Source of the DNA: Methylovulum sp.
GTDB lineage: Bacteria > Pseudomonadota > Gammaproteobacteria > Methylococcales > Methylomonadaceae
Length of the DNA stretch: 64,000 nt
Assembly: GCA_030653435.1 (NCBI GenBank)
Contig: JAURZI010000014.1
Location: 1 to 64,000 of the forward strand
Reading direction: 5' to 3'
Shown: one piece after another, positions 19,308-27,213 of the stretch
How positions within the stretch are numbered: position 1 is the first letter of the stretch
Layout of the letters: every line of letters starts with the position of its first letter
Translations under genes and position numbers: made by a program
The notes under the pieces: model-generated
What the model was told of the DNA's origin: nothing
Databases searched by the model: none
Seen by the model: only the letters and a program-made list of their open reading frames with translations

Positions 19308-21962
19308 TTAAAACGCCAGGCTCCAGGTCGCCGACAACGCACCTTCACGATCCAGCTGATAACCGTTAACATCGGTGTGTACAGGTTGCAACCATTCGAC
19401 GCCCAGGCTGTTGCCCGCCAGATCGCCGCTAGGCACAACGGCATTCAGGCCGAAACCGAGGTCCCAGTAACGTCCGCCGTAACTGCCGGGGTAATCCATA
19501 GGCCCGGATAAAGGATTGACATTCTTGACCACCGCGCCATCGACGACGCCTGGCGTAGGCTTGAATTTGCCGCTGACCGCGTTCTGGTCGGTATAAACGC
19601 CGCGTATCGACGCCGAAAGCCAATGGGTCAGGCTATACCCGCCCCAGGCAGTGGACTGGAATATATCGCCAAAGGCAAAGCCTGATTGGTTTTTATCTTC
19701 GAGACGCGCAGTCCCGCTCATCTGGGCCCCCCATGACCAATCATCCCACTTGCCGGTATAGGTCAGGCTGGGCTTAAAATCCCAGGTGCCGCTGCCCAGT
19801 TGCATGCCGTAATGGATATAGCCTTCGTCCTGTTGATGAGTACGCCTGAGTTTAATGTCTACATCACCGGTCGGTGCGCTGAGGCCCAAACCTAAATGGA
19901 TATGGTGCATCGGCCTGTCGAACAGCTTGAGCAACGCATACATGCCGGTATCGCCAACTCCGCCCGTCGCATGCCCTGTGCCGGTATGAACGTGCCCGCC
20001 CTGTTTAACCGGCGGCGCGCCGTCCAGCTCCCGTAAATTCATTTCCATATCCATGAATTGCGGCATCAGCATCAAGTTTATCCAATCGGTAGGCGCATAC
20101 ATAATGTCCAGCATGTGCATGTGCATATCCATATAGGTCGGCGTTAACCTACAACGGTTACTGCCTTTACCGCAGCCGTTATTGACGATAGCCATATCGT
20201 CGGCTGTTTTTGAACCGTGCAGCACATCCCCTGCCTGACGGCTGTACATGTAACGGTAACCCGCCATCACCTCGTTGGTTTTGCCCAGCATGTGCCCAAA
20301 CATGACACCCGCCGGCGCATGGCTGCCGTGATGGCCGTCGTGACCATGATGGCTGCTGCTGTGATCGCTAAGGGCGGCATTGCCCAGCGTCGCTAAATTC
20401 ACTTTTAACGCGGCGTTGGCGATAAAATAATTGACATCGCTGTAACTGCCTTCGCCGCCGCCGTCCAGTTTTAGCGAACCGGCATGGATATAGTATTCAA
20501 ATCCGGCCTCAAGGCTGACCGCTTTGGAGAATTGCTTGTTTACCGTGACGCCGCCGCTGAGAGCGCCGTAACCTGACAAGCGCTGGTCGCTGGAAAAATT
20601 AGCCGGCAATTGCTGTGGATCAAAAAAAACGGTGGAAGAAATCCCTGTCGTCTTGTCGAATACGCCTTTGGAAAACGCCTGTTTGGAGAGCAGATAAGGC
20701 GCATAAAAGTCGGCGGCAGATTGGGAATAGTAGCGGACTCTGGGCGTGACCGTCCATGTGTTGCCTACAGGCTGCACCCAATCCGCCTCGAAGGTATGGG
20801 CGTCTATGCCCCAATCGTCATGAAAAAAACGGTAATCCAGATGCAGGGCGGCATCCAGCATACCGATATGCTGGATATAACGGCCGCCCAAAGTCATCTG
20901 GTTACGCTCATCAGGCCGTTGTTCCAGCAAGGCGCGCACCATACCCGTCAGGTATTTGCCTTGCTGGTCGGGATCGACGAACACGACGGTCATCACCTTG
21001 TAAGGATTTTCCATATAACCGGTGCTGCGCGTATAAGCTAAGCTGGTCTCGACCAGCGCATCCTTGTTCAAGACCTGCGTCAAACCCAACGCCGTTCCCC
21101 AATCCTCGCGATTGCCGTGCAGGATTTTTAATGCGCCGGCCTGTTCAATCTGGTCTGAAAAAGCGGTGTCAAGGATGTTTGAGTAAGTAGTGTTGAAAAT
21201 ATATGACGTTGAATCATGGTCGAGTATCGCGGACGTGTCGCTGTTGGTGTAACTCAATCCGAGATTCAGGCTGGTCTGTTTCTGGTTAAAATCCCAACGG
21301 CCATTAATATTGCCGAACCGCGATTCATAGTCGTTCTCGACTGAAATGCCGCCGCCTAGATCCAGCGCCGCCTCATCCCATTCGTAGCCCAGTTTGAAAT
21401 CACCCTGCTTGCGTGTTTCCGGCGATGCGCTGGACAAGACATGCACTAGCCGCTCACCGCCATCAATCACCTTATTATTTGAGTTTTGCCTGAGCGGGGT
21501 AAATTGTTTATCCAATAATATCTCGCTAAAGATAATAGGCGATGCGCCAACCGTGACCGTACGCCCGGACGCGGTATTGATCTGGTAGGCGCGGTTGCCT
21601 TTTGTGGCCAGCGGCGCCGTAGTGACCGGCGTGGCGCCTGACCAGGTATCCTGAGTGTAATTGAAAGCGAACTTGATACGGTCTGACAGGCTGATTTTCG
21701 CCTTACCCAGCAAGCTTTCCACTTCAATAGGGTTTCTGTCATTCTTGACAGTATAAAGATTGCGTTTGCCTTCCTGGTAATGACCGTACTGAAAATTGAC
21801 TTCATCGTCTTCTGCGGCATAAGCCGGTGACAACACCAAACCGGGCAAGGCCAATGCGGCAATAGTCAATGCTTGCAGCGATGGACTGGCTGTTGCGGCA
21901 GATTTAGGCTTGGCCGTCCGGGTAAATAGTCGCTGCGCCAGATACCGGCAGGCCGACTGCAT
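19308..21962 (-). CDS. DUF3570 outer-membrane protein fused to a Met/His-rich barrel-like domain
   Basis: An 884-residue exported protein. Residues about 1-50 include a signal-like segment (LTIAALALPGLVLSPAYA). Residues about 50-470 match DUF3570, a beta-barrel-like family found beside DUF4266 and ApbE. A histidine-rich linker (DHSSSHHGHDGHHGSH) joins it to a second barrel-like domain of about 350 residues with a methionine/histidine cluster (YMDMHMHMLDIMY, LMLMPQFMDMEM). The protein ends in a terminal aromatic strand (ATWSLAF). Most DUF3570 proteins lack the second half, so this looks like a fusion. The His and Met clusters suggest metal binding. The start at 21962 lies 19 bp after the DUF4266 stop; the frame is open further up. 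Confidence 0.8.
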   Translation of the reverse strand: MQSACRYLAQRLFTRTAKPKSAATASPSLQALTIAALALPGLVLSPAYAAEDDEVNFQYGHYQEGKRNLYTVKNDRNPIEVESLLGKAKISLSDRIKFAFNYTQDTWSGATPVTTAPLATKGNRAYQINTASGRTVTVGASPIIFSEILLDKQFTPLRQNSNNKVIDGGERLVHVLSSASPETRKQGDFKLGYEWDEAALDLGGGISVENDYESRFGNINGRWDFNQKQTSLNLGLSYTNSDTSAILDHDSTSYIFNTTYSNILDTAFSDQIEQAGALKILHGNREDWGTALGLTQVLNKDALVETSLAYTRSTGYMENPYKVMTVVFVDPDQQGKYLTGMVRALLEQRPDERNQMTLGGRYIQHIGMLDAALHLDYRFFHDDWGIDAHTFEADWVQPVGNTWTVTPRVRYYSQSAADFYAPYLLSKQAFSKGVFDKTTGISSTVFFDPQQLPANFSSDQRLSGYGALSGGVTVNKQFSKAVSLEAGFEYYIHAGSLKLDGGGEGSYSDVNYFIANAALKVNLATLGNAALSDHSSSHHGHDGHHGSHAPAGVMFGHMLGKTNEVMAGYRYMYSRQAGDVLHGSKTADDMAIVNNGCGKGSNRCRLTPTYMDMHMHMLDIMYAPTDWINLMLMPQFMDMEMNLRELDGAPPVKQGGHVHTGTGHATGGVGDTGMYALLKLFDRPMHHIHLGLGLSAPTGDVDIKLRRTHQQDEGYIHYGMQLGSGTWDFKPSLTYTGKWDDWSWGAQMSGTARLEDKNQSGFAFGDIFQSTAWGGYSLTHWLSASIRGVYTDQNAVSGKFKPTPGVVDGAVVKNVNPLSGPMDYPGSYGGRYWDLGFGLNAVVPSGDLAGNSLGVEWLQPVHTDVNGYQLDREGALSATWSLAF

Positions 21963-21981
21963 GGGACGATGTCGTTTTGCT

Positions 21982-22206
21982 TTAATAACAACCACAACCA
22001 CCCCCGCTAGCCGCACTGCTGCCGGAAGCCGCTTCACGGCTGCCATAGCTGTGTTCCCGAAAAGCGCGCTGCATCGGATGAGGCTCCAGGGCCATAGAGG
22101 CTTTGGCCAGTGTGCCACGTTGCCACGGCGCGACCGGCGAACACGCCGCCCCGCTAAAGCCTAAAGCTATCAGCAACACGGTGGACAGGGGGTTCGTTAT
22201 CTTCAT
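21982..22206 (-). CDS. DUF4266 lipoprotein
   Basis: A 74-residue lipoprotein: signal peptide to the lipobox SGAAC (Cys23), then the DUF4266 pattern PWQRGTLAKASMALEPHP, AFREHSYGSREAASG and the Gly/Cys tail GGGCGCY. The conserved C-terminal Cys-Gly-Cys could bind a metal or be modified. DUF4266 genes are regularly found with DUF3570, a thioredoxin and ApbE, as here. It starts 20 bp after the TlpA-like gene and ends 19 bp before the DUF3570 gene. Confidence 0.88.
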   Translation of the reverse strand: MKITNPLSTVLLIALGFSGAACSPVAPWQRGTLAKASMALEPHPMQRAFREHSYGSREAASGSSAASGGGCGCY

Positions 22207-22226
22207 TTGACATTCCTGGACAGCTG

Positions 22227-22730
22227 TTAGTGTTCGGCCAGTAATTGTTCAACCAGCACTTTCAATTCTTCAGCTTCCCCTGCCCTGAACCCCAGATGGA
22301 TATGTCGGATGTGGCCCTTGCGGTCTACCAGATAAGAGGAAGGCATCGCTTTAACGCCGAAATCCAGCGCACATTGCTGGTTGGTATCAGCGGCTATTTT
22401 GAAACTGGCCGGATATTTGGCAAGAAAACTTTCAGCATCGGCAACTTGCTCATCTAAATTAACACCGATAATCTGCAAGCCGCGTTCTCGGTAGTCGTGA
22501 TCGAGCTGGTTCAAAAAGGGGAATGATTTGGCGCAAGGCCCACACCAGGACGCCCAGAAATCGACATAAAGCACTTTGCCTTCAAATTGCTTAAGCTTGA
22601 AGAGACTATTGTCGCCGGCGGCAGTTAAACGACAGTCCGGCAGTGTGTCACCTTTTTCTGCTGCAAGTGCTGCTGGGGCTGCGCCTAGTGCCAGCACGGC
22701 GCTAAGCAGGATATGGATAGGTGGGTTCAT
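22227..22730 (-). CDS. TlpA/ResA-like periplasmic thioredoxin
   Basis: A 167-residue exported thioredoxin-fold protein: signal peptide MNPPIHILLSAVLALGAAPAALA, then the AhpC/TSA-like core with active-site WASWCGPCAKSFPFL. It probably reduces disulfides in the periplasm, for example on heme or metal-binding partners. It is the first gene of the compact thioredoxin-DUF4266-DUF3570-ApbE series; the DUF4266 lipoprotein with its CxC tail is a plausible client. Confidence 0.92.
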   Translation of the reverse strand: MNPPIHILLSAVLALGAAPAALAAEKGDTLPDCRLTAAGDNSLFKLKQFEGKVLYVDFWASWCGPCAKSFPFLNQLDHDYRERGLQIIGVNLDEQVADAESFLAKYPASFKIAADTNQQCALDFGVKAMPSSYLVDRKGHIRHIHLGFRAGEAEELKVLVEQLLAEH

Positions 22731-22789
22731 TTTTTCTTATTATTCTTGTCACAACGGTTTAACAAGCGACTTCCGGTTAACGCAAGACA

Positions 22790-22819
22790 GGCTTGGCAAG
22801 GTTTTGCTGCTGCCAAGCC
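22790..22819. terminator. Hairpin upstream of the thioredoxin gene
   Basis: Perfect 9-bp inverted repeat (GGCTTGGCA / TGCCAAGCC) with a 12-nt loop, between the secreted-protein gene at 22903 and the TlpA-like gene. It may end the transcript of the former. No U-tract follows. Confidence 0.4.
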
Positions 22820-22902
22820 TTCCGCATTTATTTGTATAGCCTATACAGTGAACGGTCGCAATTTTGTTTTCAAGATACCGCAGGGCTCGCCCAACCGATT
22901 AT

Positions 22903-23346
22903 TTATTGGTTTTGGAGCCGAACAGGTTCAAATGTGCCGGTATGTTGACCTGCGCTAGTCTCGCAATGAATTTGTATATTGTAATTCTCTGCATTTGCGG
23001 CTGTTTTATCCACCGTTAAATAATACATCCCGTTGCCGCCCTTAACCTTCAGCGTTGGGCTATAGGTTGTGTTGCCATCAACAGCATCGGTGGTGTTTCT
23101 CGCGATGGAGCCTTTGGTGACCTGGACGCTGACCAACGGCGCGGCGACCGGCGTCGAGTCTTTGATTTTTACGATAAGATGCTCGGCTGGCCCGGTGCCA
23201 TCATCGAAGCATTCCACTTGGTAATAATCCGTCGCGCCTGCGGCCGATCCTAGCGCTCCGTTTATATCATGGGCCGCAGCAGCACCGGCATATCCGATTG
23301 CAGCGAGCATTGCCACCAGTGTTTTATTCATGGTTATTTGTTTCAT
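22903..23346 (-). CDS. Small secreted protein, paralogue 1, predicted mature N-terminal His
   Basis: A 147-residue exported protein of no family I recognise. The signal peptide is predicted to be cut at GYAGAAAA|HDINGALG, leaving His at position 1. The mature 120 residues have two Cys (VECFDDG and IHCETS), probably a disulfide, and further His in AEHLIV, IQIHC and GQHTG. Conserved blocks shared with its two neighbours are TDAVDGNTTYSPTLKVKGG, VDKTAANAENY and a C-terminal Q-N-Q. The start has GAGG four bases upstream; an alternative ATG at 23331 lacks a ribosome site. An N-terminal His plus internal His is the usual layout of a copper histidine brace; this is inference. Confidence 0.8.
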   Translation of the reverse strand: MKQITMNKTLVAMLAAIGYAGAAAAHDINGALGSAAGATDYYQVECFDDGTGPAEHLIVKIKDSTPVAAPLVSVQVTKGSIARNTTDAVDGNTTYSPTLKVKGGNGMYYLTVDKTAANAENYNIQIHCETSAGQHTGTFEPVRLQNQ

Positions 23347-23387
23347 AAAACCTCTTTAGTTAATAAGTTGTGATACTTTAAACGCTT

Positions 23388-23478
23388 AAGTTTTCGATTT
23401 TTTTGTGTACGCATCGCGTACCTTTTTAGCATGGTGATAAAAATCAATGTAAAAGGTACGCGATGCGTACGAAAACTT
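23388..23478. repeat. Long imperfect palindrome between secreted paralogues
   Basis: Two perfect 20-nt arms (23407-23426 and 23451-23470, GTACGCATCGCGTACCTTTT and its complement) are flanked by outer arms AAGTTTTCG (23388) and CGAAAACTT (23470). Each inner arm is itself a small palindrome (GTACGC-ATC-GCGTAC). The 24-nt centre is AT-rich. It could be a miniature transposable element or a strong RNA hairpin separating transcripts. Confidence 0.75.
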
Positions 23479-23511
23479 GTAAAAACCGTATTGTGACTGT
23501 GCGAAGCATAG

Positions 23512-23958
23512 TTACTGATTTTGTACTGTGGCGATGGCCGTGCCCGTGTTTTTGCCGGCGCTATTCAGGCAAGCGTACTTTAAGGTATACAGCTCTGCGC
23601 CGACAGCCGTCTTATTAACCCTGACGTCGTAAGTGCCGTTGCCGCCTTTGACTATCGCCGCCGGACTATAGGTGGCGTTCCCATCAACAGCATCGGTAGC
23701 GTTTTTACCTAATATGCCTTTAATCACCTGAACGCTAATCATCGGAGCAACGGCCGGCGCCAAGTCGATAAGCGTCACCTTGAGGTTATCGGTGCTGCCG
23801 TTGGCATTGGTGGTGCAGGTAACCCGATAAAAATCAGTTACGCTACTACCCGCACCTAATGAACCACTTAAAGTTCCAGCCGATGTAAGCCCTGTTTGTG
23901 TCAGCAGCCCCAGTAATGCCGCCATTAGCAAGGTGTTTTTTAGGGGTAATTTGTTCAT
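23512..23958 (-). CDS. Small secreted protein, paralogue 2, histidine-less
   Basis: A 148-residue exported protein, clearly paralogous to the genes on both sides (SGSLGAGSSVTDFYRVTC, TDAVDGNATYSPAAIVKGG, VNKTAVGAELYTL). The signal peptide is predicted to end at TGLTSA|GTLSG, so the mature protein starts with Gly. All histidines shared by the other two copies are replaced (N-terminal H by G, DHL by DNL, HC by AC, QHTG by KNTG), while both Cys are kept. GAGG lies six bases before the ATG. The fold is probably kept while a His-dependent function, perhaps metal binding, is lost or changed. Confidence 0.8.
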   Translation of the reverse strand: MNKLPLKNTLLMAALLGLLTQTGLTSAGTLSGSLGAGSSVTDFYRVTCTTNANGSTDNLKVTLIDLAPAVAPMISVQVIKGILGKNATDAVDGNATYSPAAIVKGGNGTYDVRVNKTAVGAELYTLKYACLNSAGKNTGTAIATVQNQ

Positions 23959-24068
23959 GGTAATCCTCGTACCGCTAGCGGGCCAGCGTAAAAAACAATG
24001 TTAAACAGCAATGCAACGTTCCATGAATCCGCAAGTGCAAATTGCCAGAAACAGGCGCGAGCGTAAAC

Positions 24069-24518
24069 CTATTGGTTGGTAAGGCTAAAAATATCGGTAC
24101 CGGTATGTTGATTGTCCCCGGTAATGCAGTGATACTCGATAAGATAGTTTTCTGCACCTGCAGCTGTTTTATCAACCGTCATCAGATAATATTGGTCAGC
24201 ACTGCCCTTAACACTGACTTCCGGGCTATAGCTGGCATCACCGTCCACAGCGTCTGTGGTGTTCGTCGCCGTATCATCCCTGATAACCTGAAGGCTGACC
24301 TTGGGTGTCGCTTTCGGCGCTAAATCTTTTACTGCCACTTCAAGATGGTCGTTAGCGCCACTACCATCGTCAAAGCAATGGACCTGATATTGGTCGATAG
24401 CAGAGTTTGCGTTACCTAGCGAACCGGATTGGTCATGGGCAACCGCCACATTGGCCTGCCCTAACACAGCCAATAATGACACCATTGCCAAAACCGGCTT
24501 TAACGATATTTTTTTCAT
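24069..24518 (-). CDS. Small secreted protein, paralogue 3, predicted mature N-terminal His
   Basis: A 149-residue exported protein. Predicted cleavage at GQANVAVA|HDQSGSLG gives an N-terminal His. Conserved features: Cys in VHCFDDGSG and YHCITGD, His in NDHLEV, YHC and NQHTGTD, and the block TDAVDGDASYSPEVSVKG. It differs from paralogue 1 by extra acidic residues. The start at 24518 is chosen for the AAGGAAC ribosome site; the frame is open to 24533. It is 63 bp downstream of the HEAT-repeat gene. Confidence 0.8.
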   Translation of the reverse strand: MKKISLKPVLAMVSLLAVLGQANVAVAHDQSGSLGNANSAIDQYQVHCFDDGSGANDHLEVAVKDLAPKATPKVSLQVIRDDTATNTTDAVDGDASYSPEVSVKGSADQYYLMTVDKTAAGAENYLIEYHCITGDNQHTGTDIFSLTNQ

Positions 24519-24573
24519 AGTGTTCCTTGTCATTGCTAGTATGCTAGCGTTAAAAATTAAGTCGTACAGCCTG

Positions 24574-24597
24574 GCTTGCTGTCACGGTGCAGCAAGC
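24574..24597. terminator. Hairpin at the 3' end of the HEAT-repeat gene
   Basis: Perfect 8-bp inverted repeat (GCTTGCTG / CAGCAAGC, 8-nt loop) overlapping the stop codon region of the HEAT-repeat gene. It lacks a U-tract, so it may be a pause or processing site rather than a full terminator. Confidence 0.35.
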
Positions 24598-25382
24598 GCA
24601 GCCAATTTCAGCGCCGCAAATTCACGCACGGTTTCATCGCTGTCGCCCAACGCCTGTTGCAATAAGCCGGCATCATTCCCGGCATTATCGACAGCCATTA
24701 ATCGTACCGAGACATCGCTATCTTGTAACGCTGATTGTAATACGGCGGCCATATCTTGCCCTTTAGCCAAACCCGACACGGCTTGCGCCCTCACCTCGGC
24801 ATTTTCGTCTGACAACGCCGCGTCCAAGGCTTTATGGATGGCAGGGTTTTGAACTTCCCCCCGTGCGGCCAACTGGGCAACCGCATCCGCACGGTACTGG
24901 GGATTTTCTGCTGTCGCCGTCTCCAGTAATTTCTCCATACCGTCCATACCCCGTATTTGCGTATCGGTTACGGTATCCACGTCAGCGACCATAAGCCCAG
25001 GCTCCACCTCAAAGCGCCTACCCAACACCCATAGCTCTGCCAGAGGTCTGGGTTGATCGTCTTTAGAGGGCGTGAGGACGTAACGGAAAATCAAATCTGC
25101 ATTTTTGTCCAGCAAACAGTGAAGGATTTCAGTCACCGTTGTTTCTATGCAACTCAACGTAAACAGGCTTTCCGGTAACCCCGAATAATGTATAACCATG
25201 CCGGTTTTATCCGCAACTGCGTTAAGGGCCTGGGCTAAAGGCGCTTGCCGCACTTTCAGCTGCAACTCGGCTCCGGCGTCCCCACCCATCAGGTAGCGGA
25301 TATTACTGTCTTCTGCCATCAACGCCATAGGCGTGCACAACAACCCAGCTATTGCCCATACCCAGAATTTACCTGCAATCAC
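24582..25382 (-). CDS. Exported protein with STN-like and HEAT-repeat domains
   Basis: A 266-residue protein. The GTG at 25382 (GAGGTGG just upstream) gives the signal peptide ending CTPMALMA. Residues about 35-100 resemble a secretin/TonB short N-terminal (STN) domain: LKVRQAPLAQALNAVADKTG, VIHYSGLP and TVTEILHCLLDKNADL. Residues about 150-265 are HEAT-like repeats (YRADAVAQLAARGEV, ALSDENAEVRAQAVSGL, ALQDSDVSVRLMAVDNA, ALGDSDETVREFAALKLA). STN domains usually contact TonB-system or secretin partners, and HEAT repeats are protein-binding, so a periplasmic adaptor role is likely. It sits between the large and small secreted paralogues. Confidence 0.75.
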   Translation of the reverse strand: MIAGKFWVWAIAGLLCTPMALMAEDSNIRYLMGGDAGAELQLKVRQAPLAQALNAVADKTGMVIHYSGLPESLFTLSCIETTVTEILHCLLDKNADLIFRYVLTPSKDDQPRPLAELWVLGRRFEVEPGLMVADVDTVTDTQIRGMDGMEKLLETATAENPQYRADAVAQLAARGEVQNPAIHKALDAALSDENAEVRAQAVSGLAKGQDMAAVLQSALQDSDVSVRLMAVDNAGNDAGLLQQALGDSDETVREFAALKLAALAAP

Positions 25383-25494
25383 CACCACCTCAATAATGCA
25401 AACATCCAGACAACATCCGTCTCTTCTAGCTACAACAAGAAAAGCCAAAACAATCGCCGTATTATCAACAGCAACTGTTTCGGCATAAGCCACC

Positions 25495-25538
25495 GATTTT
25501 TAAATCACCACGCCCGTCCGCAGAGTGATTTAAAAATC
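25495..25538. terminator. 14-bp hairpin downstream of large secreted protein A
   Basis: Perfect inverted repeat GATTTTTAAATCAC / GTGATTTAAAAATC with a 16-nt loop, between the large secreted gene and the HEAT-repeat gene. It is the second of two adjacent hairpins met by a transcript from the minus strand. Confidence 0.5.
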
Positions 25539-25539
25539 G

Positions 25540-25569
25540 CAGTACCCTTACGATCAGGCAAGGGTACTG
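25540..25569. terminator. 10-bp hairpin downstream of large secreted protein A
   Basis: Perfect inverted repeat CAGTACCCTT / AAGGGTACTG with a 10-nt loop, one base from the next hairpin. The pair probably terminates or processes the sigma-54-driven transcript of the gene at 25634-26671. Confidence 0.5.
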
Positions 25570-25633
25570 AAAACACCGACGATACTCAAGCTTTTCAAGG
25601 CTTGCTATCGCCCGATTTTATCCGTTACTTGGA

Positions 25634-26671
25634 TTATTCAAATTTTGCGCCGGGTGCAGCACCAGGATATGCGCCTTGTTTGATAGTCAGGTTAGCGTCG
25701 ATGTCGGCGCCGCTAGGCTCAACAACGACATCATAACTTTCGCCATTACAGGCAGCAGGCAGTGGGTTAGTCGTTTCATTACGCGTCACAGTGAAAGATG
25801 GCCAGAAGCTTTTGCCATTGCCTTGCTCTGTCAACGTGGCATCCGTCATGCCTAATGTTTCACGGCTATTGGGCATAATGCCGTGATCTGGGCCTGTCAT
25901 GCTATATAAAACGCTGCCGGTATCGGTGCCAATCCAAACGTCTTTACGGTCGGCATCATGTTTCTTACCGCCGCCTCTTTTGCACCAGTTAGAAACTGCG
26001 GTACGCACGATAAGATTTTTGGCACAGGATGTGGTTTTAAAGGTAGGCACGTTAAATTTGAAAGCAGAGAGTCCGGTCGTGCTAACGATACTTTCCTGTA
26101 AAGGCGACTCAATCATGGAATACGGGCCTTGTTGTACCGGGCCGTTGAAAACGGCATAGCCACGGATAGCCAGAGTATCGTTTACTTTCGGAATAATCAA
26201 AGAACCAAACAGGTTTGGCGTCACCAGACCCAGACCCATATTGCTGAATGCTGCACCTGCCACTGCGCCATTGATATCATCCGTCAAGTCGCTAGGGCTG
26301 ACAACCGGCAGGCTGGTTGGCTGTCCGGTAAGGACCGTTCCATCCACACCCACTGTGTTGGCGACAATAGAACCAGTTTTGTAGCGATAGATAATAGCAT
26401 CAGCTGAACTGGGTGAATTGGGGAACAAGGCTCCAACCGCAATCACATTGCCACGTACCGCTGCGCCGCCTTCTGGAATGGCGTTGCTTGCACAGCCATG
26501 ACTGACAGTAAACGCATTATAAGCGGATGCGCCACTTCCCGTGTTGCCTACGCCTTCAACAAACACTTTATCTTTAATGCCTGTGTGGGCAAATGCACTT
26601 TGTCCAGCGACACAAATAACCGCCGCTACTGAACACAAAGCTATTTTTGTTGCGATGCTGTTTTTTTTCAT
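25634..26671 (-). CDS. Large secreted protein A, predicted mature N-terminal His
   Basis: A 345-residue exported protein of uncertain family. Signal peptide cleavage is predicted at GQSAFA|HTGIKDK, giving N-terminal His. Landmarks shared with protein B: AYNAFTVSHGC, PTFKTTSCAKNLIVR, NWCKRG, DVWIG, and a C-terminal block with FWPSFTVTRN, TNPLPAAC and ADIDANL. Four Cys positions are conserved. The domain reminds me of the copper-responsive surface proteins MopE/CorA of methanotrophs, but I cannot confirm homology here. GGAGG five bases upstream fixes the ATG at 26671. It is preceded by a sigma-54-type promoter. Confidence 0.8.
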   Translation of the reverse strand: MKKNSIATKIALCSVAAVICVAGQSAFAHTGIKDKVFVEGVGNTGSGASAYNAFTVSHGCASNAIPEGGAAVRGNVIAVGALFPNSPSSADAIIYRYKTGSIVANTVGVDGTVLTGQPTSLPVVSPSDLTDDINGAVAGAAFSNMGLGLVTPNLFGSLIIPKVNDTLAIRGYAVFNGPVQQGPYSMIESPLQESIVSTTGLSAFKFNVPTFKTTSCAKNLIVRTAVSNWCKRGGGKKHDADRKDVWIGTDTGSVLYSMTGPDHGIMPNSRETLGMTDATLTEQGNGKSFWPSFTVTRNETTNPLPAACNGESYDVVVEPSGADIDANLTIKQGAYPGAAPGAKFE

Positions 26672-26765
26672 CAAGTCCTCCAGGACATTATATTTATGTA
26701 AGATAGTGTGACCTAGGCATTCAATCCATTATCGCCTATATCCGTTTAAGGTTACATCATCATAG

Positions 26766-26784
26766 TAAGCACTATTCATGCCAA
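26766..26784 (-). promoter_or_regulatory. Sigma-54 (-24/-12) promoter of large secreted protein A
   Basis: The minus strand reads TTGGCATGAATAGTGCTTA: TGGCATG, four bases, GTGCT, with the diagnostic GG (26782-26781) and GC (26770-26769) exactly 10 bases apart. The same block occurs before protein B. The predicted transcription start near 26757 gives a leader of about 85 nt. Confidence 0.75.
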
Positions 26785-26965
26785 AAAAAACAATGCACGA
26801 GCTTTTTTTAGAAGCCTCCCGCATTACATAACGACTTAATTTACAATTAGTTAGCAATACACACACAAAATAACCCACACTTATTCCGACCACACTCCGT
26901 AATATCATTCCCAAACTCCTAAAAAGCTTAGCCTCTATTGTGTTTTCTTAATGAATTTAGTGAGT

Positions 26966-27076
26966 CATATCACACATTTTAATCGGCCTGTTAATGCCAC
27001 AACCCGCATTCCTATTAGCTGTAAATTAAAATGCGTGATATGCCTAACAAAACCGGGGCATATAACACAGTTTAAT
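26966..27076. promoter_or_regulatory. Three copies of an upstream activator-like motif
   Basis: Consensus CATATNACACANTTTAAT. Copies: 26966-26983 (CATATCACACATTTTAAT), 27025-27042 in reverse (complement CATATCACGCATTTTAAT) and 27059-27076 (CATATAACACAGTTTAAT). The first overlaps a dyad GTGA-N6-TCAC. They are about 205, 265 and 300 bp upstream of the -12 element of protein A, the usual range for enhancer-binding activators of sigma-54 promoters. Confidence 0.65.
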
Positions 27077-27182
27077 TATTTCATTACCCCCATCTGAGTC
27101 AAGAAGCGTTGAAGTTTTTGCCAGAGGTCATTATTCAGCCTTTTCCCACCGCGCGCGCCATCCGCGGCTCGGTACCGGAAAA

Positions 27183-27203
27183 GGCGCGCGCGGCGCGCCC
27201 TAC
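27183..27203. repeat. GC-rich palindromic repeat, copy 2
   Basis: GGCGCGC-GCG-GCGCGCC followed by CTACG, matching the copy at 18357. It interrupts the array of upstream motifs between 27076 and 27214. Confidence 0.5.
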
Positions 27204-27213
27204 GTTTCTGGGT

